Positions 55,291-64,000 of a stretch of DNA of 64,000 nucleotides are shown here, piece after piece; position 1 is the first letter of the stretch; every line of letters starts with the position of its first letter. The translations under genes were made by a program, and so were the position numbers. Source of the DNA: Allorhizobium borbori (lineage in GTDB: Bacteria > Pseudomonadota > Alphaproteobacteria > Rhizobiales > Rhizobiaceae). The notes beneath the pieces are model-generated. The model saw only the letters and a list, made by a program, of their open reading frames with translations, did no database searches and was not told where the DNA came from. Location of the stretch: assembly GCF_014196535.1 (NCBI RefSeq), contig NZ_JACIDU010000003.1:248001-312000 (forward strand). The letters are read 5' to 3'.

Positions 55291-56379
55291 TCAGAGGCCG
55301 GCGGCATCATCGACATCGTCAGGATCGGGCCCGCCATTTTCCAGGAAGCGATCAGCAATCAGGCCGGCATTCTGCCGCAGCGACAGCTCGATCTCATTCA
55401 TGAGCTCCGGATGATCGCGCAGGAACTGCTTGGAGTTCTCGCGACCCTGCCCCAGACGTTGGCTGTTATAGGAGAACCAGGCACCGGACTTGTCGACAAG
55501 ACCCGCCTTGACCCCGAGGTCGATCAGTTCACCGACCTTGGAAACGCCCTCACCATACATGATGTCGAACTCGACCTGCTTGAAGGGCGGCGCCATCTTG
55601 TTCTTGACGACCTTCACACGGGTCTGGTTACCCGTAACTTCCTCGCGTTCCTTGATCGAGCCGACGCGGCGGATATCGAGACGCACCGAAGCGTAGAACT
55701 TCAGCGCGTTGCCGCCCGTCGTGACTTCCGGCGAACCGTAGCTGATGCCGATCTTCATGCGGATCTGGTTGATGAAGATGACCATGGTGTTGGACTTCGA
55801 AATCGAGGCGGTCAGCTTGCGCAGCGCCTGACTCATCAGGCGAGCCTGTAGACCCGGCAGGCTCTCACCCATTTCGCCTTCGATTTCGGCACGCGGCGTC
55901 AATGCAGCAACGGAATCAACGACGAGAACGTCAACGGCACCCGAACGCACCAGCGTATCCGTAATTTCAAGCGCCTGCTCGCCCGTATCCGGCTGTGAGA
56001 TCAGAAGATTGTGCAGATCGACGCCCAGCTTGCGCGCATAGATCGGATCGAGCGCATGTTCGGCATCGACAAAGGCGCAGATGCCACCCTTCTTCTGCGC
56101 TTCCGCAATCGTGTGCAGCGCAAGCGTCGTCTTACCCGAGCTTTCCGGACCGTAGATTTCGATGATACGCCCCTTGGGAAGGCCGCCAATGCCAAGCGCG
56201 ATGTCGAGACCAAGCGAACCGGTCGAAACCGTCTCGATCTCCACGATGTTCTCGTTGGAGCCGAGCTTCATGATCGACCCCTTGCCGAAAGCGCGCTCGA
56301 TCTGGGAAAGTGCCGCTTCCAATGCCTTGCTTTTATCCACCGCTTTGTCCTCTACAAGCCGCAAAGAATTCTGTGCCAT
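55291..56379 (-). CDS. recA: Recombinase A
   Basis: DNA strand-exchange protein and SOS co-protease, 362 residues. Walker A is GPESSGKTT (77-85); Walker B is in [12 protein letters not shown]; the DNA-binding loops are around [19 protein letters not shown] and [20 protein letters not shown]. The C-terminus is acidic ([16 protein letters not shown]), as usual. The promoter carries an SOS-type box at 56438-56452. Confidence 0.99.
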   Translation of the reverse strand: MAQNSLRLVEDKAVDKSKALEAALSQIERAFGKGSIMKLGSNENIVEIETVSTGSLGLDIALGIGGLPKGRIIEIYGPESSGKTTLALHTIAEAQKKGGICAFVDAEHALDPIYARKLGVDLHNLLISQPDTGEQALEITDTLVRSGAVDVLVVDSVAALTPRAEIEGEMGESLPGLQARLMSQALRKLTASISKSNTMVIFINQIRMKIGISYGSPEVTTGGNALKFYASVRLDIRRVGSIKEREEVTGNQTRVKVVKNKMAPPFKQVEFDIMYGEGVSKVGELIDLGVKAGLVDKSGAWFSYNSQRLGQGRENSKQFLRDHPELMNEIELSLRQNAGLIADRFLENGGPDPDDVDDAAGL

Positions 56380-56434
56380 TTTCCCACCTTTAGGTTATTG
56401 AGAGCGCGCAGGCAATCAATCAGCCAGCCCGGAT

Positions 56435-56463
56435 TTTGTACGCTTTTTGTTCTCATTTTGCAA
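56435..56463 (-). promoter_or_regulatory. recA promoter with LexA (SOS) box
   Basis: On the minus strand TTGCAA (56463-56458) and TACAAA (56440-56435) are 17 bp apart. On the plus strand 56438-56452 reads GTAC-N7-GTTC, one mismatch from the alphaproteobacterial LexA box GTTC-N7-GTTC. The box spans the spacer and enters the -10 hexamer, where LexA would block polymerase. Confidence 0.7.
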
Positions 56464-56601
56464 CCCCTTGCCAAGACATTGAAAACAAAATAGAAAACTA
56501 CGAATGTTCTTTTTTCGTTTTCACAAGGATGCCAGATTGTGGAGAACAGGCGTGCGATCCAGCTGGCCGAATCGGCAGAGGCTGAGCAACGGATGGTTTC
56601 G

Positions 56602-57552
56602 ATGAACGATACACACCGCGTCCTGGTGCTTGGCGGCGCTCATATCGATCGTCGCGGGCGCATTTTCGGCGAGACCATACCGGGCGCGAGCAACCCGGGC
56701 CATTTCATTGTCGAGCCCGGCGGCGGCGGCTTCAATGCGGCGCGCAATCTGGGTCTTCTCGACGTTCCCGTGCGGATGATCGCGCCGCGCGGCGGTGACG
56801 CCGATGGTGAAACCGTTGCCGAGGCGGCGGCCGCCTGCGGTGTCGATGACCACCCCTTCGTCTTTCTCGACCGACAAACGCCAAGCTATACGGCCATCCT
56901 TTCGCATGATGGCAATCTTGTTGTCGCACTGGCGGATATGGAGCTTTATCAAGCATTTTCCCCGCGCCGCCTGCAGGTGCGGGCCGTGCGTGACGCGGTG
57001 GCTGGAACGGACTGGATGCTCTGCGATGCCAACCTGCCGGAACTGACGATTGCGGCGATTGCCGCGCTGGCGCGCGACCTCAGCAAACCGCTTGCCGCCA
57101 TTGCGATTTCTCCGGCCAAGGTCGTGCGGCTCAAAGGTTCGCTCTCGCTGTTCAATCACATTTTCATGAACGAAGCCGAAGCCCAGGCACTGTGCGGCGA
57201 GCGACCCGACAATGCCGAGGCGTGGCCGGAACTGTTGCGCGACGCTGGCCTCAGAAGCGGCGTCATCACGCGCGGCTCCAAACCGGTCGTCGCCTTTGAC
57301 GAAAGCGGCGCCTTCACCCTCGCCCCTCCGCCGTTGGAACGGCTGGTGGACGTGACCGGCGCCGGTGATGCGCTGGCTGCCGGCACACTTTCTGGCCTGC
57401 TGGACGGCTTGCCGCTGGCCGAAGCCCTAAGACGCGGTATCGCCCTTGCGGCGATTACCCTTTCCTCCCCACATGCCGTTGCGCCCGAGGTCAATCGGGC
57501 ACGACTTGAAACGATGGTCGGGCTTGTCGCTCAGGCCTGCCATCTGGCATGA
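56602..57552 (+). CDS. psuK: PfkB-family sugar kinase, probable pseudouridine kinase
   Basis: A 316-residue PfkB-type kinase with GGGGFNAARNLGLL near residue 45 and the C-terminal DVTGAGDALAAGTLSGLL signature that contains the catalytic aspartate. The neighbour 35 bp downstream is psuG, so pseudouridine is the likely substrate: the kinase makes pseudouridine-5'-phosphate for psuG to split. The start is uncertain between 56593, 56602 and GTG 56539. Confidence 0.9.
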   Translation: MNDTHRVLVLGGAHIDRRGRIFGETIPGASNPGHFIVEPGGGGFNAARNLGLLDVPVRMIAPRGGDADGETVAEAAAACGVDDHPFVFLDRQTPSYTAILSHDGNLVVALADMELYQAFSPRRLQVRAVRDAVAGTDWMLCDANLPELTIAAIAALARDLSKPLAAIAISPAKVVRLKGSLSLFNHIFMNEAEAQALCGERPDNAEAWPELLRDAGLRSGVITRGSKPVVAFDESGAFTLAPPPLERLVDVTGAGDALAAGTLSGLLDGLPLAEALRRGIALAAITLSSPHAVAPEVNRARLETMVGLVAQACHLA

Positions 57553-57587
57553 AATGCTCCTACGCCACGCAGCGGAAACAATGACCC

Positions 57588-58517
57588 ATGACCCGAGCTA
57601 TCTCGCCCCTTTTGCCGATTCACTATTCCAAGGAAGTTGCCGCCGCAAAAAGCCGCGGAGCGCCCCTTGTTGCGCTTGAATCGACGATCATCACCCACGG
57701 CATGCCCTATCCCGGCAATCTGGACATGGCGATGAGCGTCGAGAATATCATCCGCTCCCAAGGGGCCGTCCCCGCCACGATTGCCGTCATCAATGGTAGC
57801 CTGCATATCGGACTTGAAGAGGCGGAGCTGCGCAGCCTGGCGCAGACCGAGGGCGCCATGAAGCTGTCTCGCGCCGATCTGGCCTTCGCCATTGCGGAGC
57901 GCCGCACCGGCGCCACCACGGTGGCAGCGACGATGATTGCCGCCGCGCGGGCGGGTATCAAGGTGTTCGCAACCGGCGGCATTGGCGGCGTGCATCGCGG
58001 CGCGGAGGAAAGTTTCGATATTTCCGCCGATCTGGAGGAACTGGCTCGCAGCAATGTTGCTGTCGTATGTGCCGGCGCCAAGGCGATCCTCGACATTCCG
58101 AAGACGCTCGAAGTGCTGGAAACCCATGGCGTGCCGGTCGTCACCTATGGCAGCGACGAGTTCCCGGCCTTCTGGTCACGCTCATCCGGCCTGGCCAGCC
58201 CGCTGGTTCTGGACAGCCCGGAAGCCATCGCCAATTTCCAGCGGGTCCGTGAACAGCTCGGACTGGATGGCGGCATGCTGATTGCCAATCCCGTGCCGGA
58301 AGAACACGAAATTCCGCGTGAGGAAATGGAAATCTACATTGGCCGGGCGCTTGCCAACGCCGAACGGGAGGAAGTGACCGGCAAGGCGGTAACACCGTTC
58401 CTGCTCGATGCGATCTTCCATTTGACCCATGGCCGCAGCCTGAAGACGAATATCGCCCTGGTGCAGAACAATGCCCGGCTGGCCGCCGGCATCGCGGTGG
58501 CGATGAAGGACAACTGA
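57588..58517 (+). CDS. psuG: Pseudouridine-5'-phosphate glycosidase
   Basis: Cleaves pseudouridine-5'-phosphate to uracil and ribose-5-phosphate in pseudouridine salvage. The 309 residues carry ALESTIITHGMPYPGNLDMA, GIGGVHRGAEESFDISADL, SAKAILDIP-like elements and the metal-binding EEHEIPREEME region. It is the second gene of the psuK-psuG pair. Confidence 0.95.
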   Translation: MTRAISPLLPIHYSKEVAAAKSRGAPLVALESTIITHGMPYPGNLDMAMSVENIIRSQGAVPATIAVINGSLHIGLEEAELRSLAQTEGAMKLSRADLAFAIAERRTGATTVAATMIAAARAGIKVFATGGIGGVHRGAEESFDISADLEELARSNVAVVCAGAKAILDIPKTLEVLETHGVPVVTYGSDEFPAFWSRSSGLASPLVLDSPEAIANFQRVREQLGLDGGMLIANPVPEEHEIPREEMEIYIGRALANAEREEVTGKAVTPFLLDAIFHLTHGRSLKTNIALVQNNARLAAGIAVAMKDN

Positions 58518-58542
58518 AATTTTGACGAAGCCCGGCGGGCGC

Positions 58543-59808
58543 TCAGGCGTCCGCCACAGAGCCGCTCGGCTGACCGCACACACGGTTTCGCCCCTCGCCC
58601 TTGGCCGTGTAGAGGCGCTCGTCGGCACTCGAGATGAGTTCTGCGAAATTCACACCATCTTCAGGGCCGGACGCCACGCCGCAACTGATCGTAACCGCAA
58701 CCCGGTCGGCTGTCGAAAGCGTCGATGCCACGAGGCGTCGCAGATGTTCGGCCCGCTCCATGGCCTGCGGATGGTCCAGCCGTGGCAGCATGATGACGAA
58801 CTCCTCGCCACCAAACCGGTAGAGCCGGTCTTCCCCGCGAATGGCATTACGCAGAAGGTCCGCAAGGGCCTTCAGCACCTCGTCACCCGCTAGGTGCCCG
58901 AAACGATCATTGACGGATTTGAAGTGATCGACATCAAGAATAACGGTGCTGATCGCTTCGCCGGATTGCAGGCTTTCGCGAATCATCGCTGGCACGTCGA
59001 TTTCCATGCGGGCGCGGTCGAAGACGCCTGTCAGCGTATCGCGGCCGGACCTGGCCAGCAGGTCTTCGTAGCGCTCGCGGAAGGTCAGATCGCCGAAGAC
59101 ATCGGCCAGCGGACGGGTCGCCGCATAGGGTTCGCCTGCCCGACGCATGTGGCGGTAGAGAAAATAAATGGTGGCGTAGATGAAGGCCGCGAGCATCTTG
59201 CCGGCCCATCCGCTCCAGAAAGCCGACGACGGCACATCGAAGAAGGCATGAAGCATACCGAAAAAGGCGATCTGATCAAATGTCAGCAGCGCGATACCGG
59301 ATAGCAGGAAACGCGGCACCACCCGGCGCGGCATGAACCGCCCCAGTCTTTCGTAGAGCAGGATGATCGCGACGGAGTCGAGATAGAGCAACGTTGTGCC
59401 CCAGAGCATCAGCCAGCCCATTTCCTTGATGAAGGCTGCATCCTTGACCGGTCCGACACCATCAACCGCGTGAAACTGCAGCAGAAGGCCAATTGCGACA
59501 GTCATCAGATTGCCCAGGAACAGGCCATAGATCGGCTGACGTACCGTCTCCGCATCTTCCTTGATGTAGAGGAGCAGGATAAGCATCAGCTTTCCCGCGA
59601 ACAGGATTGATGATCCCGGCGAAACCGTGCCGAAGGGAAGCTCGACGTAAAAGACGGCCGCCAGATAGGTTTCAAGAAAGTGCATGACGCCGAGCGCGGT
59701 CAGAAAGACGCCCAGCCCGAGCCGCCTGCGAAAATGCAGGAGCGTCAGCATGACCGTGAAATAGAACACAGCCTCAACGAAAAAGACAAAGAGGTTGAAA
59801 AACGGCAA
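58543..59808 (-). CDS. Seven-helix membrane diguanylate cyclase
   Basis: A 421-residue diguanylate cyclase. Residues 1-225 form about seven membrane helices of an unassigned sensor module, with some resemblance to transporter-like sensor domains. Residues 250-410 are a GGDEF domain with an intact GGEEF (333-337) and an I-site R324-x-x-D327 five residues before it, so it should make c-di-GMP with product inhibition. The start is TTG 59808. The Amt-PAS-GGDEF-EAL gene ends 89 bp upstream on the same strand; a long structured hairpin fills the gap (59826-59868). Confidence 0.88.
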   Translation of the reverse strand: MPFFNLFVFFVEAVFYFTVMLTLLHFRRRLGLGVFLTALGVMHFLETYLAAVFYVELPFGTVSPGSSILFAGKLMLILLLYIKEDAETVRQPIYGLFLGNLMTVAIGLLLQFHAVDGVGPVKDAAFIKEMGWLMLWGTTLLYLDSVAIILLYERLGRFMPRRVVPRFLLSGIALLTFDQIAFFGMLHAFFDVPSSAFWSGWAGKMLAAFIYATIYFLYRHMRRAGEPYAATRPLADVFGDLTFRERYEDLLARSGRDTLTGVFDRARMEIDVPAMIRESLQSGEAISTVILDVDHFKSVNDRFGHLAGDEVLKALADLLRNAIRGEDRLYRFGGEEFVIMLPRLDHPQAMERAEHLRRLVASTLSTADRVAVTISCGVASGPEDGVNFAELISSADERLYTAKGEGRNRVCGQPSGSVADA

Positions 59809-59825
59809 ATGCGCTCATTCCGGAA

Positions 59826-59868
59826 CGACAGGGCTATGACCTTTACGCGCTGGCGCGTGCCCCTGTCG
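59826..59868 (-). repeat. Nested inverted repeat in the leader of the cyclase gene
   Basis: CGACAGGG (59826-59833) pairs with CCCTGTCG (59861-59868). Inside it ACGCGC (59845-59850) pairs with GCGCGT (59853-59858). It lies 18-60 bp before the TTG start of the diguanylate cyclase, without a T run, so it looks like a leader structure rather than a terminator. Confidence 0.6.
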
Positions 59869-59897
59869 AGATTATCGAATGTTTGGTACTGTGATTA

Positions 59898-62800
59898 TCA
59901 CGCCGAAACAGCGCTGGGTAGTGTCGGGTTGTCTGCCTCTGCACGCCGGGAGAGATTGGCAAGCGCAGTCCGGTCGGCATCGGCCTGCAGCAGACGGCGG
60001 CGCATTTCTGACATGAGCATGGGGTCACACCACCGCTGCACCTGCGAAAGCGGTTGCGGACGCCCGAACAGGAAGCCCTGCAATTCGTTGCATCCACTCG
60101 CTGACAGGAAGATGGCCTCATCGATCGTCTCGACCCCTTCAGCGACAACCTTCATACCCAAGCCGCGACCGAGATCGATAATGCTGCGCACGATGACTTC
60201 TGCGCTGTTCACAACACCGAGATTGGCCACGAAGCGGCGATCGAGCTTGATCGTATCGAAGGGATAGCGGCTGAGATAGCTGAGTGAGGAATAGCCGGTG
60301 CCGAAATCGTCAAGCGCCACGCCGAATCCCATGCGCTTCAGGCTCCTGAGGATCTGCTGCGCGCGGCGGTCGTCATCGATCAGCACGCTTTCCGTGATCT
60401 CAAGTTCGATCTGGTCCGGGTGTACGCCGCTGCGGTGGACGATTTCGCCCAACGCATCCAGGAAACCGGGATGGCGGAACTGCACCGGGCTGACATTGAC
60501 GCTGACACGCTGGCCGGGCAGCTCAGTGGAGAGCAGCCGGCATGCCTCGCGAAACACCCATTCGCCGATCGGAATGATCGTGCCGGAGGCCTCCGCGACA
60601 GGAATGAAATCGCCCGGGTTCACGAAACCGCGCGCGGGGTTATGCCAGCGAATCAGCGCCTCGTGGCTGGAGACAGAGCCGGTCGCGGGATCGATGCGCG
60701 GCTGGAGGTAGAGTTCGAATTCGTGGCGATCGAGTGCCTGCTTCAGCTCGACCTCGATCTCGCGGCGGCGCTCAACCTCCGCATTCATGCCGGGCCGGAA
60801 AACATGCCAGGTGTTGCGGCCGGAATTCTTGGACTGGTAGAGTGCGACATCGGCGCAGGCGAACAGGTCTTCGGGATCGGTGGCGTGCAGCGGGCAAAGG
60901 GCACCGCCCACGCTGACGCTCCCGGATACCTTTTCCCCGAATCCGATATCGAAGGGTTCGGCAAAGACGGAGACGATCCGACGGCAAAAGTCCTCGAGCT
61001 GGTTCTCGAACACGACGTTATTGAGGATGATGGCAAATTCATCGCCACCCAGCCGCGCAGCGGCATCGTGACGGCCGATGAGACCGTGAAGGCGACGGGC
61101 CGCTTCACGAATGACCGCGTCGCCGGCGAGGTGGCCGTGAATGTCGTTGATATCCTTGAAATGATCCAGATCGATCAGGATGAGCGCCGTGCTGCGATGA
61201 CCTTCCAGCGGGCCTGTCGCCCTGGCCAGCCGCTCGTTGAACAGGCCGCGATTTGGCAGCCCGGTCAACGGGTCGTGTTGGGCAAGATGGCGAATGCGGC
61301 TTTCGGCCTCCTTGCGTTCCGTCAGATCGACAAGGCAGCCGACGCGCACCTTCTCACCACGAAACACGATGTCACGCCCCCTTGCCTCGACCGGCACGCG
61401 ACGACCATCGGGCAGGCATATCTCGATCTCGTAGCCCGAGACCCGGTCGTCATCCATGACGGAAAATACTTTTTCGCGCGACTCTTCGGTCAGGTAATCG
61501 GAAAAACGTGAACCGATGATTTGTGCACTCGACAGGCCTGTCAGGCGTTCCAGTTGGCGATTGCAATCGAGGATGAGGCCGTCGCGGTGGATGACGATCG
61601 CTTCGAAAGTGGCGTTGGCCAGTGCGGTCACGCGTTCGGCCTCCTCCATATCACGGGACATCGCCTGAAGCTGGCTCTTCTGGCGTTCCTCATCCTCAAT
61701 CGTATCCATCAGGCGGTTGAAAAGGCCGGTGAGCTTTTCCGCCTCATCACCGGCGACAACCGGCAGGCGCTTCGAAAGATTGACAGTACCGTTCAGCAAT
61801 CCGCTGATCGCCTCTTCCACATGACCGACGCCCATGCGTGATGCGTGTTCGGCAACGTTGAGGCCGACATCCTCGGCCTCCGGGGACACACGGACAGTCA
61901 TGATGCGGTTGAGGCCATAGAAGAAAAGGAAGCCTAGGCCGAAGCACCAGAGGAAATTGACGCCGACACCAAGCGCCTGGATCTGCAATTGCGCCAGCTT
62001 GCCACCGGCCGGTAAGAGTTCGGCTGGAGCCAGCAGCGCAAGACCGAGCGTTCCCGCAACTCCGGCAAAAGCATGCACGCCGACGGCACCGACCGCGTCA
62101 TCGACCCGAAAGCGCGTTTCCAGAAGATGATTACCCCAGAGCGAAACGGCGGCCCCCACCAGCCCGATCAGCGCGGCACTGGCGCCATCGAAGAGGTGGC
62201 ATCCAGCGGTCACGGCCACGAGCCCGCCCAGCATGCCGCAAAGCGTCTTCTCCGGCAGCACCACCCGGTCCTGCCAATAGCCGATCACATAACCAGCGCA
62301 GGTGCCAACGGCACCGGCCAGAACCGTATTGAGAATAACGTGCCCGACATTGGACGTGACAGCCAGCGTCGAGCCACCGTTGAAACCGATCCAGCCGAAG
62401 AACAGCAACATGCCGCCAGCCATCGAGAGGACCGGATTGTGACCGGCGATGCGAACGGGTCGGCCGTATTCATCGAAGCGTCCCATGCGCGGGCCGATCA
62501 CCAGACAGGCGGCCAGTGAAATCCAGCCACCCGTCGCGTGAACCACGCTCGAACCGGCGAAGTCGACAAAACCCAGATTGGCAAGCCATGCGCCCTGATT
62601 GGGACCGAGGACCCCGCCCCAGGCCCAGTGGGCGAAAACGGGATAGATCACCGCCGAGAGGGCAACGGTTCCCGCCACATAAGCCGTCAGCCCCATACGC
62701 TCGGCAACAGCTCCCGAAACGATCGTGGCGGATGTACCGCAGAACATCACCTGGAAAACGAAGAAGGTAGCCTGCCATGAATCGAGCTTCGACAGAAAGA

Positions 62801-63137
62801 ACAGATCGCCATCAAGGCCCACCGGCAGGAACCCGGATGAACCGAAGGCAAACATGAAGCCGACGGCGGCGAAAACAACCACGCCAAAGACGAAATCGAG
62901 GACGTTTTTCTGGGCGACATTGATGGAATTACGCGAGCGCACCATGCCGGCTTCAAGAAGCAGAAAGCCGACCTGCATCATCAGCACCAGTGCGGCGGCA
63001 ACGAGAACCCACGCGACATCAAGCCGATGCGCGAGTTCGCTCAACCCTTGGCCATCCGCCGCCCACGCAAATGGGGGCGCCGCTGCCAGCGCTGCAAGAA
63101 ACACCATTGCATGAAAGCCCTTGGCCGCCAATCGCAT
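59898..63137 (-). CDS. Ammonium channel (Amt)-PAS-GGDEF-EAL fusion protein
   Basis: A 1079-residue protein. After a signal-like N-terminus, residues 35-415 are a complete Amt/Rh-type channel. The pore histidines are at H200 (DFAGSSVVHATGG) and H355 (GVHAFAGVAGT); HWAWGG and FGWIGFNGGS correspond to other pore motifs, so conduction or at least ammonium binding is plausible. The conserved Amt cytoplasmic tail (PEAEDVGLNVAEHASR) leads into a coiled linker, a PAS domain (about 505-605), a GGDEF (615-780, LGGDEF at 696-701) and an EAL (795-1045, EAL at 826-828, DDFGTGYSSL at 943-952). No RxxD I-site is visible before the GGDEF. It is best read as an ammonium sensor for c-di-GMP turnover, making or degrading it by an undetermined balance. 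Confidence 0.93.
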   Translation of the reverse strand: MRLAAKGFHAMVFLAALAAAPPFAWAADGQGLSELAHRLDVAWVLVAAALVLMMQVGFLLLEAGMVRSRNSINVAQKNVLDFVFGVVVFAAVGFMFAFGSSGFLPVGLDGDLFFLSKLDSWQATFFVFQVMFCGTSATIVSGAVAERMGLTAYVAGTVALSAVIYPVFAHWAWGGVLGPNQGAWLANLGFVDFAGSSVVHATGGWISLAACLVIGPRMGRFDEYGRPVRIAGHNPVLSMAGGMLLFFGWIGFNGGSTLAVTSNVGHVILNTVLAGAVGTCAGYVIGYWQDRVVLPEKTLCGMLGGLVAVTAGCHLFDGASAALIGLVGAAVSLWGNHLLETRFRVDDAVGAVGVHAFAGVAGTLGLALLAPAELLPAGGKLAQLQIQALGVGVNFLWCFGLGFLFFYGLNRIMTVRVSPEAEDVGLNVAEHASRMGVGHVEEAISGLLNGTVNLSKRLPVVAGDEAEKLTGLFNRLMDTIEDEERQKSQLQAMSRDMEEAERVTALANATFEAIVIHRDGLILDCNRQLERLTGLSSAQIIGSRFSDYLTEESREKVFSVMDDDRVSGYEIEICLPDGRRVPVEARGRDIVFRGEKVRVGCLVDLTERKEAESRIRHLAQHDPLTGLPNRGLFNERLARATGPLEGHRSTALILIDLDHFKDINDIHGHLAGDAVIREAARRLHGLIGRHDAAARLGGDEFAIILNNVVFENQLEDFCRRIVSVFAEPFDIGFGEKVSGSVSVGGALCPLHATDPEDLFACADVALYQSKNSGRNTWHVFRPGMNAEVERRREIEVELKQALDRHEFELYLQPRIDPATGSVSSHEALIRWHNPARGFVNPGDFIPVAEASGTIIPIGEWVFREACRLLSTELPGQRVSVNVSPVQFRHPGFLDALGEIVHRSGVHPDQIELEITESVLIDDDRRAQQILRSLKRMGFGVALDDFGTGYSSLSYLSRYPFDTIKLDRRFVANLGVVNSAEVIVRSIIDLGRGLGMKVVAEGVETIDEAIFLSASGCNELQGFLFGRPQPLSQVQRWCDPMLMSEMRRRLLQADADRTALANLSRRAEADNPTLPSAVSA

Positions 63138-63233
63138 CTAAAAACCGTCATACTCCTCAAGAAGACATCCGCACGCTACCGATGTCGACTTAATGAAATA
63201 TGATAATTCGGCTGTTACTTCTTTAGGCAGAAC

Positions 63234-63551
63234 TCATACGCTGCCGTTTTCTGCGCCATCCGCAAAAATACCACCTCGACCTTGCTGCAGGATTTGCTCT
63301 CCCTTGCGGAAAGTGAACTCCACCGCATCGGCTTCATTCGTGAAAATATCGGCGCGAATGAAGTTGCGTACCCGCACCTGTCCGTCGAACACCTTCTCGA
63401 TGCGGCCCGCCAGACGAAACTGCGATCCCTCGCGGATTGGCGTCGCAAATATGCGGCAACCGTCGTATTCGCGCGGTTCCACCTCTTTGGGTGCTGCGGG
63501 CGCGGCATTGCCGCCAAAGGCCGAGAGGATTTTCGAGAAGAACGAAGCCAT
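63234..63551 (-). CDS. HlyU-family protein
   Basis: A 105-residue protein with a helical start (MASFFSKILSAFGG), then a HlyU-like domain: EYDGCRIFATPIREGSQFRLAGRIE, then FIRADIFTNEADAVEFTFRKGEQILQQ, ending with the GRGGIF strand. HlyU is a transcription activator of hemolysin genes in Vibrio; rhizobial members are stand-alone and of unknown role. It lies 32 bp downstream of the ilvA stop on the same strand and may be co-transcribed with it. Confidence 0.8.
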   Translation of the reverse strand: MASFFSKILSAFGGNAAPAAPKEVEPREYDGCRIFATPIREGSQFRLAGRIEKVFDGQVRVRNFIRADIFTNEADAVEFTFRKGEQILQQGRGGIFADGAENGSV

Positions 63552-63583
63552 GTTGTTTCCTTCCTGCGCGCGGCACCGGCCGC

Positions 63584-64000
63584 TCAGATGATGAGATTGG
63601 CGAGGATGTCGTTTTCGGTGATATCCTCGAAGCCGATGCCGGCCTTGTCGAAGCGCGCCGTCAGCAGGGCAAAGCTTGCCGGGTCCCGCGTTTCGATACC
63701 GATCAGGATCGAGCCGAAATTGCGGGCGCTTTTCTTCAGATATTCGAAGCGCGCGATATCGTCGTCCGGTCCAAGAAGGTTGAGGAAGTCACGCAGGGCA
63801 CCGGGGCGCTGGGCCAGTCGCAAGATGAAGTATTTCTTCAACCCGGCATAGCGCATGGCCCTTTCCTTGACGTCGGGCAGTCGCTCGAAATCGAAATTGC
63901 CACCGGAAACGACGCAGACAATGGTCTTGCCGGTGAGTTCGTCCGGTTCCAATTGCGCCAGCGTCGCGATGGACAACGCGCCTGCCGGCTCCAGCACGAC
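63584..64000 (-). CDS. ilvA: Threonine dehydratase, C-terminal part (cut by window edge)
   Basis: PLP enzyme deaminating threonine to 2-oxobutyrate. The visible 138 residues include EPAGALSIATL and CVVSGGNFDFERL (the phosphate-binding end of the PLP domain) and a C-terminal ACT-like region (KKYFILRLAQRPGALRDFL...IGIETRDP). The ACT-like end favours a threonine dehydratase; biosynthetic versus catabolic type cannot be told. It ends at 63584 and continues beyond base 64000. Confidence 0.9.
   Translation of the reverse strand, partial: VVLEPAGALSIATLAQLEPDELTGKTIVCVVSGGNFDFERLPDVKERAMRYAGLKKYFILRLAQRPGALRDFLNLLGPDDDIARFEYLKKSARNFGSILIGIETRDPASFALLTARFDKAGIGFEDITENDILANLII

Noticed and set aside
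1-64000. tRNA, rRNA, CRISPR arrays, insertion sequences, prophage, conjugation or toxin-antitoxin genes.
   Set aside because: I looked for cloverleaf-like repeats, regularly spaced repeats, transposase motifs and integrase genes and saw none. This is a reading by eye, so a divergent small RNA could be missed.

Overview
This 64 kb window is a stretch of alphaproteobacterial core chromosome, almost certainly from the family Rhizobiaceae and most likely Agrobacterium/Rhizobium. The basis is the suf operon with two cysteine desulfurases, the RirA-type iron operator, the purC-purS-purQ arrangement, DUF1476 (zeta subunit) genes, a rhizobial-type mosaic repeat and the high-GC codon usage. The genus is inferred from gene content; no rRNA is present to confirm it. 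I see about 59 protein-coding genes, two cut by the window edges and one apparently frameshifted. I found no tRNA, rRNA, CRISPR array, insertion sequence or prophage.

Layout. 1-5.8 kb (minus): the suf Fe-S assembly operon (cysteine desulfurase, sufB, sufC, sufD, sufS), with an iron-responsive promoter at 5745-5784, a terminator-like hairpin inside the operon and a mosaic repeat between sufD and sufS. 5.8-24 kb: housekeeping genes including anmK, tyrS, a very large AsmA/YhdP-like protein, a peroxiredoxin, an M23 envelope peptidase, a DEAD-box helicase, a Nudix hydrolase, rpe and purB. 24-27.5 kb: a PAS-GGDEF-EAL protein and two DUF1476 paralogs. 27.7-34.2 kb: purine genes purC-purS-purQ and purL, interrupted by a lipoprotein gene and a divergent DUF1127/MocR pair that share an operator. 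34.2-35.3 kb: bolA and grxD (Fe-S trafficking partners) around a small basic protein. 35.3-48.3 kb: a Bcr/CflA exporter, glsA-ttcA-inositol phosphatase, rpsD, an unrecognised membrane protein, pepT, a SHOCT protein, a HerA-like ATPase, an EamA exporter, murI and a TrmJ-type methyltransferase. 48.6-58.5 kb: icd, a GST, a SulP transporter, alaS, recA with an SOS-type box, and psuK-psuG. 58.5-64 kb: a membrane diguanylate cyclase, an ammonium-channel-PAS-GGDEF-EAL fusion, a HlyU-family protein and the end of ilvA.

Themes. Iron and Fe-S metabolism recurs (suf, bolA/grxD, ttcA as an Fe-S client). De novo purine synthesis is represented by purB, purC, purS, purQ and purL. Three c-di-GMP enzymes are present, and the most unusual is the Amt-PAS-GGDEF-EAL fusion, whose architecture suggests direct coupling of ammonium availability to c-di-GMP. 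Best candidates for a second look: that fusion and its neighbouring cyclase, the dual iron operator of suf, the leaderless-looking MocR gene with its operator cluster, the DUF1476 pair, the frameshifted membrane protein at 6595, and the membrane protein with a SPOR-like tail at 40275.
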